Shown in pieces: positions 11,101 through 23,390 of a stretch of DNA of 64,000 bases (positions within the stretch are counted from its first letter, which is position 1; every line of letters begins with the position of its first letter). Origin of the DNA: Acanthacorydalis orientalis (taxonomy: Eukaryota; Arthropoda; Insecta; Megaloptera; Corydalidae). Below the pieces are notes generated by a model. It searched no databases. It saw nothing but the letters and a program-made list of their open reading frames with translations, and was not told the DNA's origin. The translations under genes and the position numbers were made by a program. The stretch covers positions 30,593,603-30,657,602 of the forward strand of contig CM068318.1 in assembly GCA_034766995.1 (NCBI GenBank), in the 5' to 3' direction.

Positions 11101-12366
11101 TAAGAAAATATTACAAACTATTATTTTTTTAATATAGCAAAAAATTACATTTATTATTAGTTATTAAGTTTTGGTTAGACTAATAAATTAGCGCTATAAA
11201 AACACCAAATTTTATTATATTATGATATTCAATAAGTGGCGATTGTTTAATTTGATACGGTAATACAAATTTATAAATCAATTTTATAATCTTCCAACCG
11301 CGGATATATTATGATTTCTTGTAAATTCCATTAAGATTTACTAAAAATAAAATTTATCTTTATAAAAAAATCTTGAAATGCAATTAAGTGGTAAGCAGGG
11401 TAAGAAATAAAATGAAATAAGTTAATAAAAATGATGATGTATTAGGATTAAGCCAGTTTATAATTAAGATGACAAATAAGTGAAACTGGACAACACATAT
11501 AGAGAGAATGACTTATAACAGGAAGATTTAGTTTATTCAATGGCAACCTAAAATCAGAAAAAGTTATAGTAGAAGAAGTAAATAATAAGTTGATAAAGTA
11601 AAGAGAAAAACAGATAAAAAATGAGAGAGATATGAAAATAAAAAAATATGGAAAGAAATGACAGACGTCTATTTTCAAATTGGAATTAAAATGATTGATA
11701 ATGAAGAATATTGATAACTTCAGTAGAACAAACTGTCAAATAAATACCCAGAGAATTACAAATTTATAGTGTTGAGGTCTTCTTTGCTATATACTTTATA
11801 AAACAATTTTACTTATTCTTTATATTTTATTAAACAATTTTTACCCCTTCATACTAATATCTTATGACGTTTAGTAAAGTAAGTATATGTAAATACAAAA
11901 AAAAACATTGAAAATATTAAATACACTTATCAAAACTAGACTATTTGAATTTTATACTCATATTGCTAAAATTTCTAGTTTTTTTCATAAAATATTGCTG
12001 CTTCTTGTGTAAATAGCATATTCAAGTTAAATATTTTTATAATTAAGGTGAAGATTGGACTTCGATGCACTTTGAGACTAGGACGAGAAAAATATCCTTA
12101 TAAAATTTAATTGGTTATAAAAAGTATGTCCTCTCACCTCTTAGTCTTGGTGAAGCTTTGAATAAAGTCTGTGAAGACTTTTAAAACTCGAAAAATAAAT
12201 TTCACCATAAAAAAGAAAAAGGTGAAAAGATGGGTTTTAATTAAACCTTACATCAAGTAAATGATATAAAACATCAACTTGATTCAAAAAGAATAAGGTT
12301 TGGTAAATAACATTTAAGAATGTCATTCAAATTTTTAAAAAAACACAAATATTGTAACAGACACAA
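11101..12366. other. AT-rich stretch, no gene recognised
   Basis: Short open frames only (for example 11448-11678, -), hydrophobic and AT-driven. No transposon ends seen. Confidence 0.5.
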
Positions 12367-12739
12367 TTAACACATTACCGATCGTTAATGTTTTGCCAAA
12401 AAAATTTATGGGATTGTCGATTTTAGACATATACAATTATTTTGGAAGGTGTGTAATAAAACTGCGATAATTTTTTGAAAGTAATATATATTTGAATGAA
12501 TACTTTTTTATTTAAAACCTTTGAACCTTTTTTTATCCATTATGAACGTATGAAATTTTAAAACAGAATTAATATTTACTATAATTATTTGAATACTTTT
12601 ATATATTTACCGGTCTCTCCCGTTAGAGGATTAATAATGTTCGAAAGCAAAAAAAAAACATCGTTATCTGGAAAATAATCAATAAATCATGAACATCAAC
12701 TAAAACGAGAATTCTCGTTCCTGGTCGCCGATGTGTTAA
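12367..12739. mobile_element. piggyBac-like MITE flanked by TTAA
   Basis: TTAA stands at 12367-12370 and 12736-12739. Inside, the left end reads CACATTACCGATCG and the inverted right end CACATCGGCGACCAGGAACG, so the ends match in the CACAT and CCGA/GCGA blocks. A 14-bp perfect palindrome, ACGAGAATTCTCGT, sits at 12705-12718 just inside the right end. TTAA target duplication is diagnostic of piggyBac-type elements. The 365-bp interior has no coding capacity. Confidence 0.82.
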
Positions 12740-13426
12740 CATTATAAAATCATAGGAAAAATTGTAAAATCATTTGAATAATAACATATATTTGTATTAT
12801 GTTACCTTTTTTCGTGTTTAAATATACTTTTTTAAAAAAATTAGGATGCATTAGTACTAAATATGAACAGAGGTTTGATCAGGTCATTCACTGTATGTAA
12901 AGTAGGGTAGTATTGTGAATGATGTTCTCGAATTTTAATATATTACTACGGGATCATTATTAAAAATATTTCAAAAGTTTCACGGTACGGAAAATATATC
13001 TATAAAATCATTATTTTGTTTTAATATTTATATAATAGTTTAAAGGTTGTATAATAGGTTAAAGGTACATTCTATCTTGACTAATTAGTCAAAGAAACTA
13101 AACGTTACGTTTAAACGCGTAAGTTGCTGTAATGCATTTTCATACATTTGCTCTATATAGAATGATTAATTGCAACGCGTTAGATCACCACACTGCTTTT
13201 CAACACTAACGATTTCTCTGGAGGCTAACAAAACGCATGTGATTAGTTGCGCTGCATTATTCATTATTGATAACAAGTAACTGTTTGCTATTTGCTACAT
13301 GTAAATATATGAAAAAGCCCATTTTGTCAGTATGCAATTACACAAAAGAACGTATTCTTGACAAAATTACGAACGATTTGAAAAATGAACCCTACAGAAT
13401 GAAAATTGACGATGCTTTTTATTAAC
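12740..13426. other. Non-coding, nothing identified
   Basis: AT-rich, with a slightly more mixed stretch at 13080-13300 (TAAACGCGTAAGTTGC and similar). I see no open frame or repeat relationship for it. Confidence 0.45.
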
Positions 13427-13500
13427 AGATAGATATTTGGGATTTAGGAGCATATCGGAAACTAAAGTTATTAGCGCCCGAGATTTACTTGCAAATCGGA
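13427..13500 (+). repeat. Short interspersed repeat S, truncated copy
   Basis: Shares AGAT..ATTTGGG, GGAGCATATCGG-AACTAA and ATTAGCGCCCGA with the copies at 26034-26157 and 40547-40672. It ends early, lacking the GTTCGAATCACT tail. Confidence 0.6.
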
Positions 13501-13734
13501 AAAGAGTAAAAAATAAATTTTAAAAAAATGAAATAAAATGTTATGTTCATATGTCATATACTCGTAATACACTCACCAGGAAATGAAACATATTTTGATA
13601 TTAAATACGAATTGTGAGGAGTATAACCATGAAATTAAAATAGTATTCTTTATTGTATTATAGAAATTGAGATTTTGTTCCACAAAAAGAATCATGTTCA
13701 TAAAGTAAATTCTTTGAAAATATTTTGCTTTGAA

Positions 13735-14291
13735 TTAGGTTGGTAGAAAAATAATTGCGATTTTTGTTTTCTGAATTCTAACCTTACTTTTTCAATGAAA
13801 ATGTCATTTCATTGTGTACAGGTTAATATCATTTTAAAGTGTATTTTTCTATCTGTATTTAAGTGAAATCGATTTTGGTTTTATTATTAATTTTGCGTCA
13901 AATTGGGTTATTGAATTAAAGATTGAGAGAAACAAATAACAGTATTTTTGAGCAGTTGTTCAAAACAGGTGGTACAGCAGCAGAAACTGCTCATAACTAA
14001 ATGATGCTTTTGGTGTGGATTTTGTTAAGAAACGTCCAATGCAATGGTATTTTCAAAAATATCATTCTGGGGTCGAGAGCCTTGAAGATGAAGAAGGTCA
14101 CGGGCGTCCTTCTTTAGTTCATAACGACTAACTGAAGGTGCTCGTTGAATTAGAACCACGCATAGCAATTTGAGACCTTGCACAAAAAACAGGCGTTAGT
14201 CATCCAACAATTCTGGACGACTTAAAACAGGAAAATTGAAAAATCTTGACAAATGGGTGCATAAACCGTAATTATTTTTGTACCAATCTGA
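13735..14291 (+). mobile_element. Family A mariner with its own internal deletion
   Basis: The left end is TTAGGTTGGTAGAAAAATAA; the right end is AATTATTTTTGTACCAATCTGA. Leader and N-terminal coding region are present, with a damaged start and stops (AETAHN, RPMQWYFQKYH, LEDEEGHGRPSLVHND readable in pieces). The deletion differs from the common one: coding sequence continues through a KNLDKWV segment before jumping into GCATAAACCG near the right end. It therefore arose independently of the eight-copy deletion lineage. Confidence 0.85.
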
Positions 14292-15185
14292 CAGTTCTAA
14301 ATTTTTGAGTATTAACGTAAGCTTAAAAAGGCGGCGAGAAAATTTCAAAAACCTTTTTCTGTATCGTAAAATAAAGATATTAAAAATGAAAATGATATTG
14401 GAGAAAATTAAATGAGAAAATATTGAAAAGAATAGAATGATAATTTTCATTAATATGCTATGCGCTCCGACATACTTTTTATTATGTCATTCTTGATTAC
14501 TATGGTCTATTTTATGACTCGTGTTATGACAAATTCTCTTTCGCTTTCAGATCAAGAAGCAATTTAAATTCTTAGCATTTTTTAATACTGTCAAAGAGGC
14601 TCAATTTCCTCTTTTTAACAAAATGAAAAAATAATTAATTCCTATTGATATTGCAAACTAGTGCAGAATTATTTAGTACAAATTATAATATTTTCTCCAA
14701 AAATTAAAAATATCCCATTTTAATCGTTACTTAAGCAAAACGATATTTCTAAAACTAGAACTGACTAAGTGGGTTCTTTTCATGAGAAACGTAATTTTTA
14801 TGTATTTAAAAATAATGTAATATAATTATATATTGAGTTATTTGAAATTAAAAAACTCCTTAAGAAAATTATTTCTTACTTTTAAATTCAAAAACGAATG
14901 AAGTAAAAAAGAAAGTTGTTTTCAATTTTTAAAATAGGTGGAAAATTCATTTCATGAGATTAAGGGCGTTCGCACCTTGCTCGCTGCGCTGGCCTACTTG
15001 TCAATTATAATCATACATATGTAATCGAATGAAACAAAACACATATTTTTTAAAACTCATATATTGTAACAGTAACTTAATTATAAAACATTAGAACGCA
15101 TTATATTTTTTATTGATTTACATTTATCTGAACCCTGAAATTTTACGCTGACTATGTTGTTACATCGGGAAAATGTTATGTATAA
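14292..15185. other. AT-rich spacer with a small GC-rich patch
   Basis: Mostly featureless. At 14964-14998 there is an abrupt GC-rich patch (GGGCGTTCGCACC, CGCTGCGCTGGCC). It lies about 200 bp beyond the helicase end, where a Helitron 3' terminus on the minus strand would be expected, but I cannot define a hairpin plus CTRR end with confidence. Confidence 0.4.
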
Positions 15186-16023
15186 TTATCCGTGACCGAA
15201 ACTAACAGGGAATTGCAGTCTCTTTAAGTTGACTGAAATTTCCACATCACTAGAACTGTCCGGTGTAATACGTGGTACATCTATTATTTTCCCTACCTTA
15301 TCTCCAGTCAGAATTTCACAAACTAAAATATTCTCAATTACTGTTTTAACAATTAATCACGCGCCATAAGATAATACAACTACCATACATATATTTCATA
15401 GCAACATTACAACACATCAAACTTTTAACTGTAATTTATGTTGAGAAAGACCGAAAGTGTTATAGAGTTAAAGCATTCCAGAGGATATTATTAATAAATA
15501 TAATCATTACCTATAACATATGTGATATGTTCAACAATTAATAGATCGGCATATGTATAACTTAATTGTCAATCTATTTAGAAGCTACTTTTTTATTTCG
15601 AGATGCTAATACTGCTCGGCTACTAATTTCGTGTTTACTTTAATCAGGTGGATACATTTCTTCAATCATATCACAGTGCATCATATCAGAAAGTATCTTC
15701 AATTCATTTATTTTATAATTTCCGATATAATGTAACCATTGAGAAAATTCGAAAGCATCTCTTCCTGCTCTCATATTTTTGGTTAATTATAATTTCACGA
15801 ACTGTTCCTATAAATTACAGCTTTTCATGCACGCATTTATTATTTGAGGACGATCACCTGTCTTCACAACCAGTAAGACTTGTCTAAAATTACCTCTAAA
15901 TACAAATAATTTTCTTGCGAACGGTTTATCACTTTCAAATACAACGGGAAATGTATTATCAATAACCATCAAAACGTTTTTGTGTATCATAGAAGCCTCG
16001 TCCCAAATAAATAAGACGACGTC
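15186..16023 (-). pseudogene. Helitron-type PIF1 helicase, C-terminal fragment
   Basis: Read on the minus strand from 16023: DVVLFIWDEASMIHKNVL, the helicase motif II (DEAS), then FVFRGNFRQVLLVVK (motif III), NMRAGRDAFEFSQWL with the frame shifted, EEMYPPD, SRAVLASRNKKVAS, a GCxVMLLRN-like stretch, LIVKTVIENILVCEIL and finally NLKRLQFPVSF near 15195. This is the order of the PIF1-like helicase domain carried by animal Helitrons. Walker A (upstream) and the last motif with the KSQGQ block (downstream) are missing. At least four frame changes or stops occur. The Rep nuclease of a Helitron is not present here, so a cellular PIF1 origin cannot be excluded outright, but the LKRLQFPV wording is characteristic of the mobile form. 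Confidence 0.8.
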
Positions 16024-16195
16024 ATGGATACTTTTTTAAAATATTCATGACAAAATCTCTACACATTTTTTTTATTTTTTATTGATAATTTTGATTTTAT
16101 ACCTATAGAGAGATATTTTAATTTATGAACGAATAATATTACAAGGTATATTAGTTCATACGCAATAATAATAACTATGAATAAATAATAAATGA

Positions 16196-16233
<38 letters not shown>

Positions 16234-16535
16234 AACATTCAACAAATTAAACACATTTGATAAACCACACAAAAGAGATTAAACGGTTCAATTAGATGTA
16301 TCATTTAGTCGCTTCAACTAATGATACAATATATTCTATACTTTGCAAAGTATTTTTTTTAAAAAAACTATACTCGTATATGTATAGCGTATAATACTAC
16401 CGTTAAAATAGAATATTGGTGTATTCTTTTTAATTAAAAATTGTAAAGTACCTTACTTTTATCGACTTTTTTTAATTTCTAAACTCCTAACAGAAAACAC
16501 TTTCTCTTTATGTCACTGCAATCAAGTAACTATAG

Positions 16536-16539
<4 letters not shown>
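16024..16539. other. AT-rich spacer with TA tract
   Basis: No gene seen. A (TA)n run occupies about 16196-16231. The upstream part of the Helitron helicase is not recognisable here. Confidence 0.5.
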
Positions 16540-16590
<51 letters not shown>

Positions 16591-16808
16591 CAATTTTTAA
16601 ATAAATGATATATTAACAAGTCTTGAGAAAAATAGTATTGTTTACTGTTAGGTTGGTAGAAAAATAATTACGGTTTATGAACTTCAAATTTATATATATT
16701 TTTCTCTTTTTTGATTTCCCTAGTTGTTTTAAGTGGTTCAGAACTGCTGGATGACTACTGTTAGCTTTTGTGGAAGCTATAAAATTGTTGTGCGTGGTTC
16801 TTATTTAG

Positions 16809-16861
<53 letters not shown>

Positions 16862-17086
16862 CAATTTTTAAATAAATGAAATCATATTAACAAGTCTTGA
16901 GAAAAATAGTATTGTTTACTGTTAGGTTGGTAGAAAAATAATTACGGTTTATGATCTTCAAATTTATATATATTTTTCTCTTTTTTGATTTCTCTAGTTG
17001 TTTTAAGTGGTTCAGAACTGCTGAATGACTACCCTTAGCTTTTGTGGAAGCTATCAAATTGTTGTGCGTGGTTCTGATTTAGCTGA
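16540..17086 (+). repeat. Tandem duplication of a TA tract plus mariner end
   Basis: Two head-to-tail units of about 274 bp, 16540-16812 and 16813-17086. Each consists of a TA tract, then TTGCAATTTTTAAATAAATG, then the same flank and the terminal part of a family A mariner down to TTTAGCTGA. The units differ by a few substitutions and one 3-bp indel, so the duplication happened after the mariner inserted. Confidence 0.9.
16648..16812 (-). mobile_element. Family A mariner end, created by tandem duplication
   Basis: A copy of the 3' end of the element at 16922-17491, starting TTAGGTTGGTAG and breaking off at the unit boundary in a TA tract. It contains the common deletion junction. It is a by-product of the local duplication and not a separate insertion. 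Confidence 0.85.
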
Positions 17087-17491
17087 CATCTTCAGTTGCT
17101 CGTTATGAATTGAAGAAGGACGACCGAGATGTTCATCTTCAAGGTTTTCGTCTTCAGCATGAAATCTTTGGAACCACAATTGCACCGTACGTTCATTAAA
17201 GTACTCACACCAAAAGCATCGTTTAGTTTACGAGCAGTTTCTGCTCTTTATCATCCGTTTTCAACTCATACAAAAAGTTGGTGTTATTTTCTTCTATTCC
17301 ATCTTCAATTTAATGGCCCAATTTGAAGCAAAATTAATAATAAAACCAAATTCGAACTTATCAAAATACAGATCAGGAAATGCACCTTAAAATAATATTA
17401 ACATGAACACGATGAAATTACATTTTCATTGAAAACAAATAAGGTTAGGATTCAGAAAACGAAAACTGTAATTATTTTCCTATCAACATAA
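16922..17491 (-). mobile_element. Family A mariner, common-deletion type (570 bp)
   Basis: Minus-strand element with ends TTAGGTTGGTAGAAAAATAA (left) and ATTATTTTCCTATCAACATAA (right), flanked on the right by TA. On the minus strand an ATGG near 17311 begins a remnant with LYELKTDDKEQKLLVN in place of the usual reading (frameshifted), then FGVSTL-ERTVQLWFQRFHAED and HLGRPSSIHNEQLKMS. It then passes through the shared junction into the last 60 bp. The plus-strand frame 17129-17326 is antisense. Confidence 0.85.
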
Positions 17492-17741
17492 TATATGCTT
17501 CATTTTTAAAGATATATTTAAATTCAAATTATAACCACATCAATCAAGTAAGTGTTTTATTTTTATAGCAAAAAAAGTTTATTTTTATTTCAATGATCTA
17601 AATACAAAATATAAAAAAATATTTTCAAGAAAATTATTTCATAAATTAAAAAATATTGATAATATAAAAGAATTCCAAGTATCTATAAATTTTATAAAAG
17701 ATATAAAAGATATAATTTTATGTATGATTTTCTCACATTTG

Positions 17742-17796
<55 letters not shown>

Positions 17797-18364
17797 GATT
17801 TAACAATGTAAATAAAAAATAGAGAATATATTTATGAGGATATGCTGAAAATAATGGTGTGTATTTTTTCTCCAAAGCGGATAAAGATATATGATAGAAA
17901 CAAATGTAGACACTTACATCAATCTTTATTCCAGCATCGTGCAAATATATTTTTCAACGTAATCACAGCGGTCTATACATTTCTGCAAACGCTAGGGGTT
18001 TTGTGATGTTACCAAGATAGATATGTGCATTCTTTTGACGAAACCTACATTTTGTGGCAGTATTGATACCATCAGAAAAAGTAAAATGTTTCTCTTGACT
18101 TTATGTTTCATTCCTGTTATAAAATGAAAATTAAATATGACTTCTTAAAAGAAAATGTTTCAATTGTAAAAGTTTCCTTGACACATAGAGCAGTCTATTT
18201 TTATAAACTTTCTACTACATTCAATACATTCAATTTTGTGGAAACGAATTGTTTTATAAATGTAATAATCGTTTTTATACTTTGTGTTACACTTACTTCA
18301 TTATTATTTTTTTAACACCTAATAAATATTTATATACTACAAATTGAATCTATGCTACTTACCG
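17492..18364. other. AT-rich spacer with (TA)n tract
   Basis: A TA tract of about 24 units at 17743-17791. Short open frames at 17639-17944 (-) and 18103-18315 (+) show no motifs. Confidence 0.5.
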
Positions 18365-19710
18365 TTCGAGTCCTTTGGGCCAGAGTATATATTTAAGAAT
18401 TTTTTTTATTTGAAAAGTTTCTTTTGGTTTATTTTAGTGGTAAGAATATAATTAAGACAATAATTATTATAACTATTACAAAACATAATTATACAGTAAT
18501 TTTTTACATAATATTACAGAATTCTCGCATACATGCTGTTTACATTTGCGTTCTCGTTTTCCTGTCCTTTTTAAATGTACATATGTTATATCGACTTTTT
18601 TTTGGTGGTTCAGGTCCTCTACTAGTGGCAGCTTCAGCCTCTTCTACATTTTCACTGTACTGACTCAGTTGTTTACCTAACTCTATTATAAAATTTCTCC
18701 TTTTACGTAAATTTTTGTCACAATTTCTAGTGAGAGATATCCAAATTATGAATGAATTCATAAAGCTTATCTCAATCATGTTGTAGAAAACGATTGGCAG
18801 CCTAATGTCAATCATCTTCTCATCATCCTTTTCACGCTGTATATGTTTTATTCAATAATAATGTTCATGAGTCGTTTTGTAAAATAAATAAGAAAAACTG
18901 AAGATATAGTATCAACTTCTTGAGTGGTAAGTCGTGTAGTTCCTGATTTGTCGAGTAAAATTTTACATTTCCCTTGTCGTACATGGGCAGATTTAACTGC
19001 ATTTCTTTGTCATACATATTTATTTTTCCATATATAGAATAGATTCTTTTCTCTATTAGTTATTAGAATATTATGGGTTGCCTCATCGACGGAGTCCACT
19101 GGATTTTCTTCACTAGACTCAGAATCATTAGATTTACTGTCCTATCCTAAATTTCTCAGAGTTGATAAATTGTCAACTGCGTCAATTTCTCCATTGACAG
19201 ACAGGACGTTTTCACTATCATCACTACTGTATTCAATTTTGCTTATTTGATTTATAATTTCTAACAACTCCGCAGGTTTCAAGGATCGTCGTTTATCTAA
19301 TTTTCAAATTTTAGATACTAAAAAAATCTTATCTTGCAAAATAACTGATCAATAGCTGATCAAAAAAAAACTTAATACTTCTCAACAGTTCAAACTGTAC
19401 TAACTACCTTATTATTCGTTTTTATTATTCATACATAGGGGGAGTATTTAATTCTTACATTTCATCGGAGTTTTACTCAATATATGAATCATACTTTCAT
19501 CCAGGCAACATGGGTCCAGTGGGTACAGGCGGTATTTCGTGAGTAAAAATGTATATCGAAAAAATTAATCACTTGAAAAAAAACCGCAAAAAAATAACAA
19601 AAGATATGTAAAGTAACAAAGTCAAGAAACTACAGATCATACAACCACTGAAAATTTACGTAAACAAATAAAAATAAAATCACACTCTGATCCATTGGAC
19701 CCACTCGATA
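18365..19710 (-). mobile_element. piggyBac-like element, internally deleted (limits tentative)
   Basis: Minus-strand transposase remnants (18490-19300) are bracketed by TTCGAGTCCTTTGGGCCAGA (from 18365) and its approximate inverse near 19684-19710 (CTGATCCATTGGACCCACTCG). These look like subterminal repeats of one branch of piggyBac-like elements. I could not identify TTAA at both outer ends, so the true limits are uncertain. Confidence 0.5.
18490..19300 (-). pseudogene. piggyBac-like transposase, catalytic core deleted
   Basis: From about 19300 on the minus strand: RRSLKPAELLEIINQ, an acidic stretch with YSSDDSE and SNDSESSEENPVDS (the usual N-terminal acidic region), then frames broken by stops. 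From 18815 an open frame reads LPIVFYNMIEISFMNSFIIW, then KRRNFIIELGKQL, a spacer, and a cysteine-rich end with CTFKKDRKTRTQ, CKQHVCEN and LCKK. The last is the C-terminal zinc ribbon of piggyBac transposases and needs a one-base frame change near 18540. The large middle portion with the DDD catalytic triad is missing. The plus-strand frame 18424-18663 is a shadow. Confidence 0.72.
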
Positions 19711-21429
19711 AACAGAAGTTTAAACTATTTACCTCTCTACTACCTTTTATTTTTGAATTCCATTTGAATCTTTTTTATACACTGCATATTACTTGAACAA
19801 ATTAATTATATAAAAAAAGCATATTTGAAACCAGCTTAACGAACAAAATTGTTGCTTCTAATGCCTCAGAGAAAAATTTCTTCAATAATTAATCATTTGT
19901 GTATTAGTTTAGTAATTTTGATTTTTTGGATTCGAAAATATTAATAAGAAGCAAAGAAAATAAATTAATAATATATGTAAATATTTTCTTAAATAACGAT
20001 TTTTATACAAAATTGTATATTTTCATTCTAAAAACCTGTAATATCCAGGAAATATTTTAAATACTTTTTAAAAAAAGTAAAAATAGAATGTATTTAAGAA
20101 ATTCTGTATTTTAATAATTAATCAACACAGTATTTACAAAGAAATCGGTACTATTTTCCTAAATGTAGTTACCATTTGAACATATTTAAATAAATCAATT
20201 TCTTATGATAACTAATAGAAAGTTTTAAAATGAAATAAATTATCCTAAGCGAATTTCCAACTATTCAAATAAAAATTCATATTTAAAAATGATTGAGATC
20301 GTTTCCATTGTACAATAAAGAGCAGATTAAATGATTTTCTAGTTCATCATACATAAATAAAAGAGACGTCAAACATAATATAGTTATGTCTCATAAAATT
20401 CACCTGATATGCGATTGAATGTAAATCGACAACTATTGAATTGCTTTCAGTGTGAATAGTTTGTGGCAGAGGTTCGAACAAGTGTAACAATAAGCCAGTC
20501 AATATTTTGATAGAGGTCACTGAACACATTATTTGTAGACACTATACAAACTGAGAAAAAGGAAATTCTATATGATATTTAAAGTTTCGTTTTAGAAAAG
20601 AGTTTCATGTCACCAAATGATTGATTATATATTTATTTTGTAGTGATACTAAATAACCGTATAACTTTTATATTCATAAATAGGTTTTGTTATCACTCAA
20701 ATTATACACATATTTATTTCCACGAATATACAACAGCTTTTTAGATAATGATGATTCATTTCAGTTAATGAATAGTCATTAGTTGATATTATATAAGTTA
20801 AACATTGTATAATAATTATATTTATTTAACTTATTGATCTATTTTACAAAAAATATTTAATTTTGAGAAATTAATTAATCGATTACAATAAAATAAAAAT
20901 AGAATAATTTACTAAGCCAACTAAATATATTAAGAAAATGATATTTAAAATAATTTAAAATTAAAACTATATACCTCTAATAGTTTACTTTTCAAAAAAC
21001 TGAAATTAGCTGAGAAGAAATATTTTATGTTTATATTTCTATACGTTGTATTAAAAAAATATATGCAGAATATTGACTAGTATAGGTTAAAATAAAATGG
21101 TGATAAATACTTCTGATCATTAAATTACAGTATAAAAAATTATTTTACTGTCATGATTTTTTTTGACATTTGAGTTGGTTGTTAATAAAATAAACAACTA
21201 CTGGTAGAAAATCATGTAAGATAACAAATAAATATTATTTTTCTTATCACATAATATAAATAAGTTGATTTTTATAAGATTTTCTATATTGAAATCATTG
21301 TATACCTTCAAATTTTATAATTAATTGTATTTCTTAAAAATGCTCTCTACCGCATAATGGTATTAAATGAATCACTGTTTTATATTTTTAAAAAATATAT
21401 TTTTAAGCTATGATTATAACATTAATGTA
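19711..21429. other. AT-rich stretch, no gene recognised
   Basis: Long AT-rich sequence. The 60-codon minus-strand frame at 20347-20529 has a less biased composition than its neighbours but no motif I know. Confidence 0.5.
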
Positions 21430-21965
21430 GTTGATTTAAGCTCTCTTATTTTTGGTTCATTTAACGTCCATCTTCAGAATATATCAGTAATATATTTGAA
21501 CTCTACTTATTTTGATACCTTTTTCCATAATGAGATACCTTTATGAAAAACTTTTTTTCGTTTTAGTCACTGATCGCGCTAAATTATATAAATCTGAATC
21601 TAAATAATCTAATTTAAGGGACATATTATCCTTCATATTATTAGAAGTTTTCATTCTTCCATTTCTTGGTAATTTTCAGATTTGTATTTCGTTAACAAAT
21701 TCTTGATAAATATTTTGTATGATTATCATTCTGTTTTTTCTCTCTTTACTTAACAGGTCATCAAAATATTCATTATTCATAGGGTCTCTTATTTTTGGAC
21801 CTACATATATTCCTTTCTAAGTTTCAACCTCACTAATTTGTTAAAGCTTATTTTTCAAATGAAAAAGTACTCCCTATATGTGAGTCCTTCATTATAGCAA
21901 AAGTGGGCATCAGATCTAATTTTATATTCAACTATGATAAGTATTATTTAGGCCTGACTAGATGT
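21430..21965 (-). pseudogene. Decayed copy of a repetitive, unnamed protein family
   Basis: On the minus strand the following pieces occur in order: NIKLDLMPTFAIMKD, a KLVRLKLRKE segment, IYVGPKIRDPMNNEYFDDLL, NMSLKLDYLDSDL, FHKGISLWKKG. They match, block for block, a protein that occurs in many near-identical copies in invertebrate genomes (blocks of the type HIKLGLMKNFVK, YVGPQIR.L, NMSLK.H.L.SHL, FH.DI..ME.RYQ). I know the pattern but not a function, and its multicopy nature suggests it is carried by a transposon. Frames change at least three times. No terminal repeats found. Confidence 0.5.
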
Positions 21966-22629
21966 TTGATTGGCACATTTTTCCTACAATGAATGATTTC
22001 CTTTTTGCTCATTTTTTTCTTACAATGATTTCTGTCAACTTTGCTGTTCAATTCAAATAGAGAAAGATTGCTTTATATAATAAATCATTAAAAAGTTTTA
22101 AACCAGTTTAGACATGAAGACATATTTTTTATCCTTAGTATTAGAAATTAATTATTTTATATTGTCTTTGAATAATTAATTTGTTTTATTTGAATTTTGC
22201 AAGTGTCTAAAAACTTCTATCAGATGATGTACACAATGAAGATATATTAATTTTTTTATTGAAAAAACAAATACAAGAATTATATCATTTGATAAGGAAA
22301 AAATATTTTAGTATCTTATTCAAAGAAAGTTCATATTTTTCATCTTAAATCTAAAATTTCAGATTGATTTTTGATAACATCAGAACACCAACACAATAAT
22401 ATGAATCTGCTTGTTTTATAACAATGATCAGACGATGAAATTTTAGTTTCAAATGAATAACTGTTCTTTCTTGTTAAGATTTTTTATATCATCAACTAAA
22501 TCAGTTTTTTTTAACTCTGCAATCCTTTAAGTTAATCATATTAACTAAAGAATTTTCATTTTTGAAAAAGAAAAAACAAAGTTTCACAAAATAAACTTTG
22601 AATAAATTCAAACAAACAAGTTAATATAT

Positions 22630-22679
<50 letters not shown>

Positions 22680-23390
22680 GAAAAAGAAAAAAGCATTAGT
22701 GACTACATTAAACTTGTTTTTCAGTACAATACTATTAATATCTCAAGTAATTACTGTTACTTGCAGGCGCGTATAATTTTTTGCATCAAATCTTATTCGT
22801 ATATTTACTTTTTCTTGTAGTATAAAAAGATAAAGCTTTTTTACGATGATATTTTTTCAAATAAGACACAGGATATTTTGTTATTCATTTTGAAACTTCC
22901 AGTTATTCTTTAAAAATGTTTGATCTCTTTTCATATATTCGAAATGCAGGTATATTCTATTTATTCTTATCTCCATATAGTTCAATGTAACTCGACCTTT
23001 ATACGATACAATAAAATTATGTTAAATGTTATGACATAAATTTCATTTTTGATACTTTTTCACAAACTCATAATAAATTGTACGATGTTTTTCATTCTTT
23101 GTTATTCATAACATCATTTTATACAAGGTCTTACTTTTTAGTGATTTTTTTACGGAAATAATCAATTTGAAGTTACATGATAACATTATATGTTGTTCAA
23201 TATGTTTCAATATTCGCGTAATTACTGAAATTTTTAGTAAACAGAAATAATTTGATGAATTATCCTTAGATTTTTTCTACGTTATTAAGATTTTAAAATA
23301 GATGTACAATTTAATTCTGTGTCTTGTATAGAAAATTAATGCTATGTAAAAATGTGTTAAAATATCCTTTTGTTTTGATATCCATATTTC
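21966..23390. other. AT-rich stretch, no gene recognised
   Basis: Contains a TA tract at 22623-22666. Nothing else identified; more of the unnamed family could be hidden in the first few hundred bases but is not readable. Confidence 0.5.

Noticed and set aside
18365..18375. GTTCGAGTCC resembling a tRNA B box
   Set aside because: No acceptor stem, anticodon arm or A box surrounds it; it is better explained as part of a piggyBac-like subterminal repeat.
20347..20529. 60-codon frame as part of a retrotransposon
   Set aside because: No reverse transcriptase, gag or nuclease motif could be found on either strand nearby.
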